From a virus, in IMG/VR virus record IMGVR_UViG_3300012944_000035, positions 1 through 41,522 of that record: a DNA stretch of 41,522 nt. One strand, given 5' to 3'. This document shows, piece after piece, positions 8,502 through 16,734 of this stretch (its first letter is position 1; every line of letters starts with the position of its first letter). Under the pieces are notes generated by a model. That model saw nothing but the letters and a program-made list of their open reading frames with translations. It was not told the DNA's origin and made no database searches. The position numbers and the translations under genes are program-made.

Positions 8502-9504
8502 TACTGACGCGATTGATGCGGTAGTTCGCTCTTTCCGAGAGCACTTCGAGCGTTACTTCTCCGAGAATCGACCCGGCGACACTGTCGCCGCGCTTCCCGA
8601 TGAGCGTGTGAGCCATCGGCCGTAACCATGCGAGACGGTTCTTTGCACGTTCGAGGAAGAAGATGTTCCCCGAGACGTCCGTAGCCTGCGCCGTCGCGGT
8701 GCTCGTGCTCGCCGCTTGAGGAACCCAACGGTCGAGAATCAGCTGAATCATTCCGAAGTCGCTGAGGTAGAAATCCACCGAGTTGACGAGCTTCTTCTCG
8801 ATCGCAGCGATGTTTCGGTTTTGCTGGGTGACAGTGAATGCACTAATCTGCCGCTTGATGGCCGGAGAGACAAAAACCAGCTCCGGATCGGCACCGTTGG
8901 TAAAGGCGTCCTGCAGAGCGTTGTTGATGTCGTTCTGCGTAAGCACACCGCTGTTGTTCGTTGCAGAGCCGAGGGAGGAAACGGTACGGTTTGTGGCAGC
9001 CGTCGTTGTGATGAAGCCCTGGAAGCCGATCGCGCGGCGCACCGCGGCACTCGACCCCGTATCGCCCGTCGCACAGACGTGGAAGAACCAAACTTCCATG
9101 TTCCTGGCGAGTTCTTTCGTCGCCTTCGCGATTTCGTAGCTGTACGCGTCCTTGAAGCCGGCCGGATTGACGGCTCGCTGTGTCTCAGACACCGCGATGT
9201 CCTTCCGGAAAATCATCGTCTGATTCGTCACCCGCGTCGGGCGTGTCGTGAGCGTGTTGTACGCCCAGTCGTCACCTTCAACGGCAATGGCGCCTGCGGC
9301 GCCAGAAGCGGTGCTCGTGGCGGCAAGCGTGTCCCTCAGCCACTCGTGGACCACGTGCATGGCGCGCACCTTCGGCGCCTGAGACACCCACGGAGTGTCC
9401 CACGGATCCACGTTGGTGATGAGGTCTAGCAGGTCCTCTCGATTCGCCCCCGCTCCTGCGAGAAAGCCGAATCCATAGACCCCAAAATTACCAGGAGCTG
9501 CCAT
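8488..9504 (-). CDS. Major capsid protein, SU10/DUF5309-like HK97-fold
   Basis: 338 aa. After the N-terminal peptide GNFGVYGFGFLAGAGAN comes NREDLLDLITNVDPWDTPW, the characteristic N-terminal block of the SU10-type major capsid family. The middle has SETQRAVNPAGFKDAYSYEIAK and then KELARNMEVWFF (spine-helix-like). The last third holds PELVFVSPAIKRQISAF and LDRWVPQ. The start is preceded by GGAGG at a good distance. Scaffold lies upstream and head-completion genes downstream, the usual order. The VYGFGF peptide at residues 9-14 also occurs in four small proteins near the terminase genes. Capsid assignment is firm. Confidence 0.92.
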   Translation of the reverse strand: MAAPGNFGVYGFGFLAGAGANREDLLDLITNVDPWDTPWVSQAPKVRAMHVVHEWLRDTLAATSTASGAAGAIAVEGDDWAYNTLTTRPTRVTNQTMIFRKDIAVSETQRAVNPAGFKDAYSYEIAKATKELARNMEVWFFHVCATGDTGSSAAVRRAIGFQGFITTTAATNRTVSSLGSATNNSGVLTQNDINNALQDAFTNGADPELVFVSPAIKRQISAFTVTQQNRNIAAIEKKLVNSVDFYLSDFGMIQLILDRWVPQAASTSTATAQATDVSGNIFFLERAKNRLAWLRPMAHTLIGKRGDSVAGSILGEVTLEVLSERANYRINRVSNVTA

Positions 9505-9516
9505 CCTTGGCCCTCC

Positions 9517-9533
9517 GCGGCGCTACGCGCCGC
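9517..9533. repeat. 7-bp perfect hairpin between scaffold and capsid genes
   Basis: GCGGCGC-TAC-GCGCCGC overlaps the last base of the scaffold stop codon and lies just upstream of the capsid ribosome-binding site. It may tune capsid versus scaffold expression. It belongs to the genome-wide set of 3-nt-loop hairpins. Confidence 0.6.
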
Positions 9534-10507
9534 TAATTCGAATCTGGAAACACGTCTTTAGACAGCGTCTCTCCGATCGTTCTGCGCCAGAGCGGCTGCT
9601 CGTAGCCCGCCCTCGCAAGGTCCGTTAGCTTCTGAAACTCGTCTTTGCCGATCACATTCCGGTTTTCCGCTGGAGGCGGGATACGAGCTTCCGTTGTCTG
9701 GCTGGGTTGAAAGGTCCTCGCGTCACTTCTCTTCTCTGTGCGCTTCACGGCGGTTTCCGCTGCCGCATCGGTTGTTTGGGTCTCTGTCCTCGCTGCCTTG
9801 TCTCGATCGAATTGGAGCCAGGCGAATTCTCTCGCCAGCGTGTAGTGGCCCGCGTTCTCCGCAAGAAGCACCTGCTTTTCGATGTCTTTGTGTTGCCCGA
9901 GCCAGCTGCTCAGCTCATCGAATTGCTTCTCATAGTCGGGGTACTTTCCGACGATCTCCTTGTCCGCAGCCACGCGCTCATTGAAGGGCTTAGCATCCGC
10001 TGCGATAACAGCTCGCAGCTTGTGTTCAATCGCCCTCTCCATGATGTCCTTCGGGAATCCGAGCATCTCCAGCTCCGACATAGGGTCCGGCGGCGGCTCT
10101 GCCGCTGCGTGGCCATTCGCTACAACGGCACCGCGGATACGCTCTAGCTCAGCATGAGCGTTCGTCGCAGAGTCTTGCGCCGCCTTCCGGTCTTGGAGCA
10201 GCTGGTGGATGCCCTTCTCCGCCTCTTCGATCGAGGTGTACTTATTGCCGAGAAGCCGCCCAAGTCTATCGAGCGGTTCCTCAGCCTTCGGCTGAGAAGA
10301 GGAGGTCTCTTCGCCGCCAGCGGCGGCATCAGCCGCCGCTTTTGCAGGGGCCACAGGGGGCTGGTCCGGAGTCGCGAGGGGCTGACCCGCGCGATACACG
10401 TCCCCGCCAGTGGCATCGAGAGCCTGCTGGGAGATAGCATCCAGCAAACTGCCTTTTGCCTCTTCTGCGGTCTGCTCTTTTGTAGGAGGTGCTACTTCGT
10501 CACTCAT
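9533..10507 (-). CDS. Capsid scaffolding protein
   Basis: 324 aa, acidic, very rich in Ala, Glu, Gln and Lys, with long predicted helices and coiled coil (about residues 90-130 and 190-250), a disordered N-terminus and a positively charged C-terminal part. This composition and its position immediately before the capsid gene and after portal are typical of tailed-phage scaffolds. No protease motif is visible. DNA hairpins at 10280-10296 and 10313-10327 fall inside its low-complexity Ala/Glu-rich linker. Its start overlaps the end of the previous gene by eight bases. Confidence 0.85.
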   Translation of the reverse strand: MSDEVAPPTKEQTAEEAKGSLLDAISQQALDATGGDVYRAGQPLATPDQPPVAPAKAAADAAAGGEETSSSQPKAEEPLDRLGRLLGNKYTSIEEAEKGIHQLLQDRKAAQDSATNAHAELERIRGAVVANGHAAAEPPPDPMSELEMLGFPKDIMERAIEHKLRAVIAADAKPFNERVAADKEIVGKYPDYEKQFDELSSWLGQHKDIEKQVLLAENAGHYTLAREFAWLQFDRDKAARTETQTTDAAAETAVKRTEKRSDARTFQPSQTTEARIPPPAENRNVIGKDEFQKLTDLARAGYEQPLWRRTIGETLSKDVFPDSN

Positions 10508-10805
10508 TGGGCGTCCTTCCTTGGTCGCCGAACAGCGGCGGAGGCGGAGGAGGCTCCGCCTCCATTAGGATCTCCGTTACTGCGTGGTTCATCTCCTCGT
10601 CGGGGAACGTCACAACCCACTTCAGAGCCTGTATCTGTCCCCGAATGAAGTCGTCACTTGCTCTGTCCTTCCGGTTCTGCGACGGGTCGATGATCTGATT
10701 GTACAGCGTTTTCACCATCAAGTTAATCCGGGTTTTGATAACCCCGTCCCAAGCCGGATTCAAGAGCAGCCTTGACAGCGCCTCGTGAGCCTCGTCGAGT
10801 GGCAT
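10500..10805 (-). CDS. Small conserved-type protein between portal and scaffold, 101 aa
   Basis: MPLDEAHEALSRLLLNPAWD start, followed by helices with ALKWVVTFPDEE and ending in a proline run (EPPPPPPLFGDQ). Starts on the portal stop codon (one-base overlap). Proteins of this size and place are frequent in podophage and siphophage head modules. The function is unknown. A GGAGGCGGAG/CTCCGCCTCC hairpin (10540-10563) encodes the proline run. Confidence 0.72.
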   Translation of the reverse strand: MPLDEAHEALSRLLLNPAWDGVIKTRINLMVKTLYNQIIDPSQNRKDRASDDFIRGQIQALKWVVTFPDEEMNHAVTEILMEAEPPPPPPLFGDQGRTPNE

Positions 10806-12721
10806 TACTGTATCGTCTCAGTGCCCTGACCCGGCAGAGTCGGCAATCCGCCGCTAACCACAAGCCGCGGTTCTGCTGCCTGGCCGGGGACGGCAGGTCC
10901 CGGAGCCGCTCCGGCGCCTTGCTGGGCCTGCATCATTGCCGCCTGTTGCGCCGGCGTGTTGATGATCTCGTTCACGTTGGCGATCTCGAACTCACGAAGC
11001 GTGTCCCGGAAGAAGTTGATCCAGTTCACGGCAGACGCCACCATCGGATTCGACCCCATCGCCTGCATGAGGAACGTCAACGTCTGCTGGCGCTGACTCC
11101 GAGCCAGCTTTGTCGTCGATCCAAGAGCCCGTGCTTCGTAGTTCGGCACAAGATCGAAGCCGGTAACAAGAAGACGGGTTTGGGCTGGGACCGGCTCGCC
11201 AGTGACGGGATCCTGGTCGGCACTCTGCCCGAGGATAAAGACCTCTTTGTCGTGCTCAAGGAACTGGCGGTTTAGATCGACGAAAGTGTCGGCAAGCGGC
11301 TCCAGGAAGATCTCCTCGAACATGCGAGACTCCATCAGAAGCCGCGTGGCGACAGCTTCGCTCCGCCCTAAGAACTCCCGCGCTGTCTGTCTCTGCGCGC
11401 CGCCCCCCATGACGGTGTCTTCGACGATGCCAGAGCCTTGCTGCATCCACCGCCAGACAGACTCTGTCATCTGCCCGCCCAGCTGGAGGCCAGTCAGGTT
11501 CGGCTGGAGCGGCATGATCATCTCGGCCGGGTTTCCGTCCATCGGGATAAACTTGCCCGGTCGGATAAACAGATTCCTCGTATCGAGGCCGCTATTCAAG
11601 TTCACGAAGAAGACCGGATCGATGAAGATCTCCAGCGCATCGAGCTGCTGGTTGGTGAAACGGTTTGCGAGCACCTGCAACTTCGCCGCCACTTCGGCCT
11701 TTCCCGCGGCAAAAAAGTAGTGCGGATCCGGCATTGGAGAATACGCAAAGAACGGTTTCTGTCCTGCCCAGAAGGGAATCGGTCGGTTCCGGAGGACGTA
11801 TTTGCCGTTGGCCACAGTGATCACGCGATCCACGATACCGTCCGGGGCCAACTCCGACGGAATCTTTCCCCACATCGTGATCAGTTTTACTGGACGGGCG
11901 TATCGCTCGCTCTGCCGAGCGTCTTCCTCGACCATCGTGCGGCTTTGCGTCCTCCAGCTCTTGTAGTCCTGCGTGTCGATCTCTGTGACCGACGTTCCGC
12001 CGTCAGTTCTCATCCTTTCGACCTCTGCAGGGTCGAAAAAGTACCCTCCGCTCATCGGCATCTCAGAATACATGCGGATCAGGTCCCAATCCATGTAGTC
12101 CTGCTCACAGAACCAGCCCATCGTCTCGATTGTGCGGAAACCGGGCTGCGGAAAGCAGTCGAGGAGATCCTTTACCACGAAGTTCGGGCCGTCGAAGATG
12201 GTAACGGTCTGCTGATTCGCTACTCGGACCATCTTCCCGCTCAGCGGAAGGCGATCGAACCGTTCGACATCCATCTCTTGGTCTCTTCGGTCCCACCCGT
12301 AGCGAATAACGGCCGTTCCGTAGAGATCCGCCGTGAGAAACACCTCGTAGCCCTTCCTAAAGATGCCCATGTCGCGCATTTGCGCCGAGATGAGGGCCTC
12401 GCGCTTCCGAGCAAGCGACGCATCACCCGGATCGTAGCCAACGAACGACACAATCGGCCAAGAGCCGAAGGACGTCTGGGTTTTCCGCGCCACGTCGCTC
12501 TGAATGGTGCTAAAAATCAGCGGGATGTGGATGTTGTTCTTGTGCGGGGTGTGCCGGCCCGTGATGACGCCGCGATAGAGATCGTAGTACTGGGGGAGTT
12601 CTCTCCGGATCCCCGAAAAGTGGTTCTCCGAGTGCTCTTTTCTTGCCCGAACTAGCCCGGCAATCTGGTCCCGGCGCCCTTCGGCGGTTGGGTCCAGCCT
12701 TACCTCACTCATAGAGGTCAC
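10805..12721 (-). CDS. Portal protein
   Basis: 638 aa. N-terminal helices with RRELPQYYDLYRGVITGR, then IHIPLIFSTIQSDVARK, then a core with YRVGWD-like YGTAVIRYGWDRRDQ. The C-terminal half has long helices (SVWRWMQQGSGIVEDTVMGG, TAREFLGRSEAVATRLLMES) forming the portal crown and ends in a disordered Gln/Pro/Gly tail. The length is usual for podophage-type portals. GTG at 12721 overlaps the upstream stop as GTGA and has GGAG upstream; an ATG nine bases on is an alternative. The dodecameric portal is the DNA entry channel and motor dock. Confidence 0.88.
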   Translation of the reverse strand: MTSMSEVRLDPTAEGRRDQIAGLVRARKEHSENHFSGIRRELPQYYDLYRGVITGRHTPHKNNIHIPLIFSTIQSDVARKTQTSFGSWPIVSFVGYDPGDASLARKREALISAQMRDMGIFRKGYEVFLTADLYGTAVIRYGWDRRDQEMDVERFDRLPLSGKMVRVANQQTVTIFDGPNFVVKDLLDCFPQPGFRTIETMGWFCEQDYMDWDLIRMYSEMPMSGGYFFDPAEVERMRTDGGTSVTEIDTQDYKSWRTQSRTMVEEDARQSERYARPVKLITMWGKIPSELAPDGIVDRVITVANGKYVLRNRPIPFWAGQKPFFAYSPMPDPHYFFAAGKAEVAAKLQVLANRFTNQQLDALEIFIDPVFFVNLNSGLDTRNLFIRPGKFIPMDGNPAEMIMPLQPNLTGLQLGGQMTESVWRWMQQGSGIVEDTVMGGGAQRQTAREFLGRSEAVATRLLMESRMFEEIFLEPLADTFVDLNRQFLEHDKEVFILGQSADQDPVTGEPVPAQTRLLVTGFDLVPNYEARALGSTTKLARSQRQQTLTFLMQAMGSNPMVASAVNWINFFRDTLREFEIANVNEIINTPAQQAAMMQAQQGAGAAPGPAVPGQAAEPRLVVSGGLPTLPGQGTETIQ

Positions 12722-13431
12722 TTGGGCGTTACTCCGGGGCGCAGCTGCAGCCAGCTCGGGACATCTAGAGGCAAGACTTGGCCGTCCTTATCGAAGATGT
12801 AGCCGTTTCGGCGGGCAAAGGTGAGCAAATCGCGGGTGAGAACCACGTCTCGAAGGCAGTAGGTGAACAACTCCGCCCAGTGGCCCTCCGCAACGAGTTG
12901 CGGAGCGTGGGAACCTACGCCGTTCTTTCCGCGATGGACCGTTTTCGATGATAGAGCATCGAGACCGTTGCCCTTCCACGGCTTGCCGTATCGCTCAAGG
13001 CCCTTCTTCGCCAGCTCGAAGACGTCGATGTGCTCTTTCAGGTGAAGGGTGCGCCGGAGATGCCGCTCGATAAGCGGCACGTCGAAAGCCTTCCCGTTGA
13101 AAGACACAACGACGTCGGCATCTTCGAGGTGGAGAGCTGCAGTATCGAGGCAGTGGTCGTCGTAGAAGACGGCGTTTTCGTCGATCGAGTCCCAGAGACA
13201 AAGAGCTGAGACTCCGCCTTGGCTGATGGCGCCTTCCCAGCCCCCGCAAGACTCGATGGAGTTACGGATCTCTAGATCGAAGTAGACGACGCGAAAATCA
13301 GCGTCGTGCGGTGGCCTTGGGTAACCAGCTGGAACCGTCTCGGGGGGGAGGAGAGGCGCGGCAATGTCCGGAGGCGCCGCTGGCGCCTCCGGTGCTAGGT
13401 CTTCAACAATCTGCTGATACTCGTCCGCCAC
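12718..13431 (-). CDS. DnaQ/RNase H-fold 3'-5' exonuclease between terminase and portal
   Basis: All three DEDD motifs are visible: Exo I YFDLEI, Exo II VVSFNGKAFDVPLIERH and Exo III YCLRDVVLTRDLL (the D of a YxxxD-type motif). The fold resembles YprB-like ribonuclease-H exonucleases. The best start is GTG at 13431 (VADEYQQIVED), preceded by a strong GGGAGGGG site. A TTG at 13497 overlapping the TerL stop is possible but would place a perfect 12-bp hairpin (13442-13468) inside the coding region. An exonuclease here might process DNA ends during packaging; that role is inference. Confidence 0.8.
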   Translation of the reverse strand: MADEYQQIVEDLAPEAPAAPPDIAAPLLPPETVPAGYPRPPHDADFRVVYFDLEIRNSIESCGGWEGAISQGGVSALCLWDSIDENAVFYDDHCLDTAALHLEDADVVVSFNGKAFDVPLIERHLRRTLHLKEHIDVFELAKKGLERYGKPWKGNGLDALSSKTVHRGKNGVGSHAPQLVAEGHWAELFTYCLRDVVLTRDLLTFARRNGYIFDKDGQVLPLDVPSWLQLRPGVTPK

Positions 13432-13441
13432 CCGCTGCCCC

Positions 13442-13468
13442 TCCCGTGTGGCCTTTGGCCACACGGGA
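13442..13468. repeat. 12-bp perfect hairpin between TerL and exonuclease genes
   Basis: TCCCGTGTGGCC-TTT-GGCCACACGGGA. With the GTG start at 13431 it is an intergenic stem just before the ribosome-binding site, so it may insulate or control exonuclease translation. A sister 11-bp hairpin (13368-13392) lies inside the exonuclease linker. Confidence 0.7.
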
Positions 13469-13493
13469 AACGATACGGCGCACTTCGCGTGTG

Positions 13494-15296
13494 TCAAGAG
13501 ACATCTTTAATGTTTGCAGCCCATTTGCTCATTTCCTCTTCTCTTTCGTCGAAGAACTTGTTCACCCACTGACCATTCGCGACGTCATAGAACTTCCGGA
13601 CGGCGTCGTTCGTCAAACGCCGGCCGAGGAAGTCGTCACCTGGCTGGACGGGATAGGCACCATCGTCCCCGGAGCTGCGCTCCGGGTTGAGCATCGGCTT
13701 GTAGACTTCGGGGGCGAAGGTGTCGGCAGCAGCGTCGGCCCAGTCGTCGTGGGCCGAAACGCCGATCCGAATCATCTGGGTAAGGAGGCGGTGGACGCCC
13801 GGTGCGCCGCGAATCAGCCTGACGTGGCCATCAACCCAGAAGCCTGCGGCTTCCCGGATGCGGAGTTCCTTCTTCAGTTTCGACCTGTTGAGCAGTTGAA
13901 ATGGCGGCATCAGCACGCCGGCTCCCGCGAAGGCACTTCGGAGCCACGACTCCCAAGTGCCGGTCTTCCCGCCCATCTCCCGCTCGTCCGTGAGGATCCG
14001 AATCCGCTTCCCTTGCCGCTTGTAGTTCTGGCAGATCTTCAACAGCTCGTCAGTGAACTCTTCTATGCGCCAGGTGTTCGATCCGTAGCCCTCGATGTAG
14101 TACACGTCCCCGTTGCCGCGCATGTCGTGGCCGAAGACCACGACGACCGACTCGTCCCCGCGGCCCATCCTCGCCATCGCCTTAAAAGCCGTGTCGCAGT
14201 GGATCGAGTAGGAGAGATAACTTGGGAGGTTCTCCTTCTCCACCCAGAGCTGGTCCACCTGTTCCATCGTGAGGACCATATGCTCCCCCGAGGCGGGATC
14301 ATTCATCATCTGCGAGGCGAACTCGATCGACTTCGACCCTTGGTACTTACGTAGTTCCTCCGTCGGCCACATCTCGGGGAAAGTGCTCTCCCCATTGTTG
14401 TCGAGGGCCTGGAGGTAGTACACGTCCCACTCTCCCCTCTCCTGCGGGGAGAGGCGAGCCTCAGGGCACTGCATTCCCGACCAGGTCTTTACCCCTTCCA
14501 TCGGAAGGTAGGTCCCGATGGCGTCGTTGTCCCGGTAACGGGTGCCGACCAACACAAAGAAAGAATCCGTGCGAAATGCCGGGCGGAGAGCCGCAATCGC
14601 GGTGTTGACGGAACTGATCCAGGCCCCACTGTCCTTGAGCTTCTCTTCCGAGATCGGGTCATCGAAGACTCCCCAGTCGGGGTGGGCGCCGGTGATGCCC
14701 TGCTCCACTCCCCAAGTGTCAAACGATGGCTCTGAACGGCCTACTTGTTCACGCATCGCGTGAACAAGTGTTCTGTGAGTCCACAGCCGTTCTGGGTTGT
14801 ACCAGTTGCCGTAGAGCTTCGTGAAGCGAGAAAAACCATCGCTTCCGTCGAGGACCGCCTTCACGGGCCGGAGGAAGTCGAGGGCCTTCTCAGCAGTTTC
14901 GCTGCCGATGTAGGTGGCGATGTTAGGATTTCTGATGTGAGCCCAGAGCGTGAGGGCCTTCGTCACGATGACCGTCTTCCCGTAGGACCGGGGAAGGATG
15001 ACGGCGAGCTTCTTCCTCTCCTTCAAGCCGGCGGCGCGCCGGCCCTCCCAGTCCCGGGCGTGCCGCTCCAGCCAGTCGCAGATCGGCTTGTGGAGGCGCT
15101 CGGTTAGCCAGCGGTCGTGGGGATTGGCCTCCATGTAGAAGGCCGCACCCCAGGCAATTTGGAGGAACCACCAGAAGGACTCCCGGCAGATGTCGGCCCA
15201 AAGAGCCGCTTCGTCGTCGGAGGACCAAGCGCCGAAGGCGCCGGCTACACTATCCGGCTCAGGGAGAGGAGGGCTGGGCGGGGCGTTTATCGTCAT
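13494..15296 (-). CDS. terL: Terminase large subunit
   Basis: 600 aa from ATG 15296, chosen because AGGA sits eight bases upstream; ATG 15305 is nearly equivalent. The ATPase half has Walker A LPRSYGKT (about 101-108), an adenine-type Q/R region before it, and Walker B GVFDDP followed by ISEEK. The C-terminal RNase H-fold nuclease has HCDTAFKAM (first Asp) and VVVVFGHD. Hairpin-coded segments lie at 13668-13686 and 14743-14769. The next genes (exonuclease, portal) give the standard packaging order. It couples ATP hydrolysis to DNA translocation and cuts concatemers. Confidence 0.92.
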   Translation of the reverse strand: MTINAPPSPPLPEPDSVAGAFGAWSSDDEAALWADICRESFWWFLQIAWGAAFYMEANPHDRWLTERLHKPICDWLERHARDWEGRRAAGLKERKKLAVILPRSYGKTVIVTKALTLWAHIRNPNIATYIGSETAEKALDFLRPVKAVLDGSDGFSRFTKLYGNWYNPERLWTHRTLVHAMREQVGRSEPSFDTWGVEQGITGAHPDWGVFDDPISEEKLKDSGAWISSVNTAIAALRPAFRTDSFFVLVGTRYRDNDAIGTYLPMEGVKTWSGMQCPEARLSPQERGEWDVYYLQALDNNGESTFPEMWPTEELRKYQGSKSIEFASQMMNDPASGEHMVLTMEQVDQLWVEKENLPSYLSYSIHCDTAFKAMARMGRGDESVVVVFGHDMRGNGDVYYIEGYGSNTWRIEEFTDELLKICQNYKRQGKRIRILTDEREMGGKTGTWESWLRSAFAGAGVLMPPFQLLNRSKLKKELRIREAAGFWVDGHVRLIRGAPGVHRLLTQMIRIGVSAHDDWADAAADTFAPEVYKPMLNPERSSGDDGAYPVQPGDDFLGRRLTNDAVRKFYDVANGQWVNKFFDEREEEMSKWAANIKDVS

Positions 15297-15441
15297 CAAC
15301 TCCATCCTTGGAGTAGAGGGCGAAGATGTCGGTTTCGATGCGTTCCAGCAGATGACCGGTCATGCCAGCCACTATGACGTGGTAATCCCGTGCCAGGTCG
15401 TAGCCGTAAACCCCGATCTCAGAAAGAGAAGCCATATCCAT
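15259..15441 (-). CDS. Small hypothetical protein with VYGYDL motif, 60 aa
   Basis: MDMASLSEIGVYGYDLARDY start at ATG 15441, with GAAGG about eleven bases upstream; a longer frame upstream is rejected because it lies inside the neighbouring gene. Helical middle (GHLLERIETDIFALYSKDG) and acidic/proline tail. It overlaps TerL by 38 bases. The VYGYDL peptide at residues 11-16 is a variant of the VYGFGF motif found in neighbours and in the capsid protein. Function unknown. Confidence 0.65.
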   Translation of the reverse strand: MDMASLSEIGVYGYDLARDYHVIVAGMTGHLLERIETDIFALYSKDGVDDDKRPAQPSSP

Positions 15442-15616
15442 AGACTGGCAGTCCTTCGAGGTCGGGGGTTCTCCATCCGTCCTTCGGTAAGAGCAATGGT
15501 GGATAGTAACGCGTATCGTATACATCAACTGCCGTAATAAAGCGGACCAGATCGTCCGACGTCTTGAATTCGAACTTCGAGACGTGCGTTTTGGTGCGTC
15601 TAGACTTCGTGGCCAT
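15419..15616 (-). CDS. Small hypothetical protein ending in VYGYGFSF, 65 aa
   Basis: Starts MATKSRRTKTHVSKFEFKT. A basic N-terminus is followed by a segment with DDLVRFITAVDVYDTRYYPP and a C-terminus GLPVYGYGFSF immediately before TGA. The same peptide motif sits at the N-terminus of other small proteins, so here it is at the opposite end. It overlaps the next gene by 23 bases and the previous one by 17. Function unknown. Confidence 0.68.
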   Translation of the reverse strand: MATKSRRTKTHVSKFEFKTSDDLVRFITAVDVYDTRYYPPLLLPKDGWRTPDLEGLPVYGYGFSF

Positions 15617-15770
15617 AGCTCCTCAGTAGGTCCTTCATGTCCTCGATTGCGGCGCGGAGCATCTTGTTGGTTATCGCGAGCCGGGTAACGCGCTCTTCGT
15701 TCTCCCGGATCTTGGCCAACAGTTGCCGCTCGTGGTCGGAATAGATAGGTATGGGAGGAGTGTCATTCAC
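15600..15770 (-). CDS. Small coiled-coil protein, 56 aa
   Basis: GTG start at 15770 overlapping the TerS-like stop by eight bases (GTGAATGA). Sequence: PPIPIYSDHERQLLAKIREN, then heptad-like helices RVTRLAITNKMLRAAIEDMK, ending YGHEV. A short amphipathic or coiled-coil protein between small and large terminase genes. No family recognised. Confidence 0.62.
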   Translation of the reverse strand: MNDTPPIPIYSDHERQLLAKIRENEERVTRLAITNKMLRAAIEDMKDLLRSYGHEV

Positions 15771-16362
15771 GGTTGAAGGCCATCTTGAACGCAAGTCGAG
15801 CCACGCTTTCACCGACGGCCCGGCAAAGAACTGATAGCCGCGCAATGCGGTCCTCCTCCGTGAGAGGCGGTGGAATGCCGGCACCAACTTGAGAGCCGGT
15901 CATGGAGTCGAGACGTGCGAGCGCGCTTAGCGCGCTGACGCGGACTTCGTCGCGAGAGGCGTCGCGGGCAAGACGAGACAGCTCTTCGCGCTGCTCCTCC
16001 GGAGAGAGAGATACCGAGATGGCGCGGAGGACTTCGTCCTCGTCCTTACTTTGTGAACTATCCGGCTCAGGAGAGGAGGGAAGAGACGGGACGGCGGGCC
16101 GCACCGCGGCAGGATGGCCTTGGTCGGAGGCTGACGGCGACTCCGTTGCGACCCGCACGGCCCGAGGCGGCTTGTAAGAGCGCGGCGGTGCGGGGAGCTG
16201 GCCGGTGTTCACGAGCGAAGCTCGTGCTCGCGAGACCGTCATGTAGTGGGCCTTCGTCGCGTCGGCCGCTTCCCACAAAGTGGGATGGCGGCCGAGAGCC
16301 GCCTCAACCAGCAGGTACTGCTGGATCTCCTTCAACTTTGTCGCCGGCCGTCCCTTGCCCAT
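15763..16362 (-). CDS. Putative terminase small subunit (TerS-like), 199 aa
   Basis: Best start is ATG 16362 (MGKGRPATKLKEIQQYL); a longer frame begins inside the upstream gene. The N-terminal 50 residues form a helix-turn-helix-like region (LWEAADATKAHYMTVSRAR). A charged, disordered Ser/Pro/Asp linker (about 65-110) and C-terminal helices (SPEEQREELSRLARD...ALARLDSMT) follow, which fits HTH - oligomerisation. Position before TerL supports TerS. It lacks a strong family signature, so this is inferred. Hairpins at 15920-15936 and 16210-16226 lie inside the gene. Confidence 0.6.
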   Translation of the reverse strand: MGKGRPATKLKEIQQYLLVEAALGRHPTLWEAADATKAHYMTVSRARASLVNTGQLPAPPRSYKPPRAVRVATESPSASDQGHPAAVRPAVPSLPSSPEPDSSQSKDEDEVLRAISVSLSPEEQREELSRLARDASRDEVRVSALSALARLDSMTGSQVGAGIPPPLTEEDRIARLSVLCRAVGESVARLAFKMAFNRE

Positions 16363-16513
16363 TGCCCGTTCCCACCGTGAAGTAGCCCGTCGTAAAACCT
16401 GCCGTATCACCCAGCCAGTCGAGCCAATAATCTGTCCAGATTATACCATTGTGCATCCTGAAGGATCCAACTTCGGCCCACCGCCGAAAGCCGAAGCCGT
16501 AGACTGGAATCAT
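16304..16513 (-). CDS. Small protein beginning MIPVYGFGF, 69 aa
   Basis: ATG 16513 overlaps the previous stop as ATGA and puts VYGFGF at residues 4-9. The body is Trp/Gly/Tyr-rich (GIIWTDYWLDWLGDTAGFTT) with a Gly/acidic tail. It overlaps the TerS-like start by 59 bases. No signal peptide or catalytic motif. Translational coupling and the shared motif support it as real. Function unknown. Confidence 0.65.
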   Translation of the reverse strand: MIPVYGFGFRRWAEVGSFRMHNGIIWTDYWLDWLGDTAGFTTGYFTVGTGNGQGTAGDKVEGDPAVPAG

Positions 16514-16734
16514 CGGGGAGAGCGTTGCCACTGCGGGTGCTGCTGCTCGAAGATGGCGCGCTGTTGCAGAAGGCGTTGCTGCTGCTGGAAGAAGAAGGCG
16601 CTACCGATGCCGGAGGCGTAGCCCGATGTCGTTACGGGATAGCGGCGCCCAGGCTGGGAGTAGGAACGGTACAGCTCGGCCTCCATCCGAGTCGGATACC
16701 GCACCACGAAGCCGAAACCGTAGACGGAGATCAT
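16510..16734 (-). CDS. Small protein beginning MISVYGFGF, Gln-rich, 74 aa
   Basis: ATG 16734 overlaps the previous stop (ATGA). VYGFGF at residues 4-9, then a Tyr/Arg/Ser region and a Gln-rich C-terminus (FFFQQQQRLLQQRAIFEQQ), likely disordered or self-associating. Second member of the VYGFGF leader genes. Function unknown. Confidence 0.65.
   Translation of the reverse strand: MISVYGFGFVVRYPTRMEAELYRSYSQPGRRYPVTTSGYASGIGSAFFFQQQQRLLQQRAIFEQQHPQWQRSPR

Noticed and set aside
11438-12655. 405-codon plus-strand frame opposite the portal gene
   Set aside because: Antisense shadow: the minus strand encodes the portal with family motifs.
15259-15528. Longer start (15528) for the small gene before TerL
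   Set aside because: The extra N-terminal part overlaps the previous gene, whose frame there is convincing; ATG 15441 has a ribosome-binding site.
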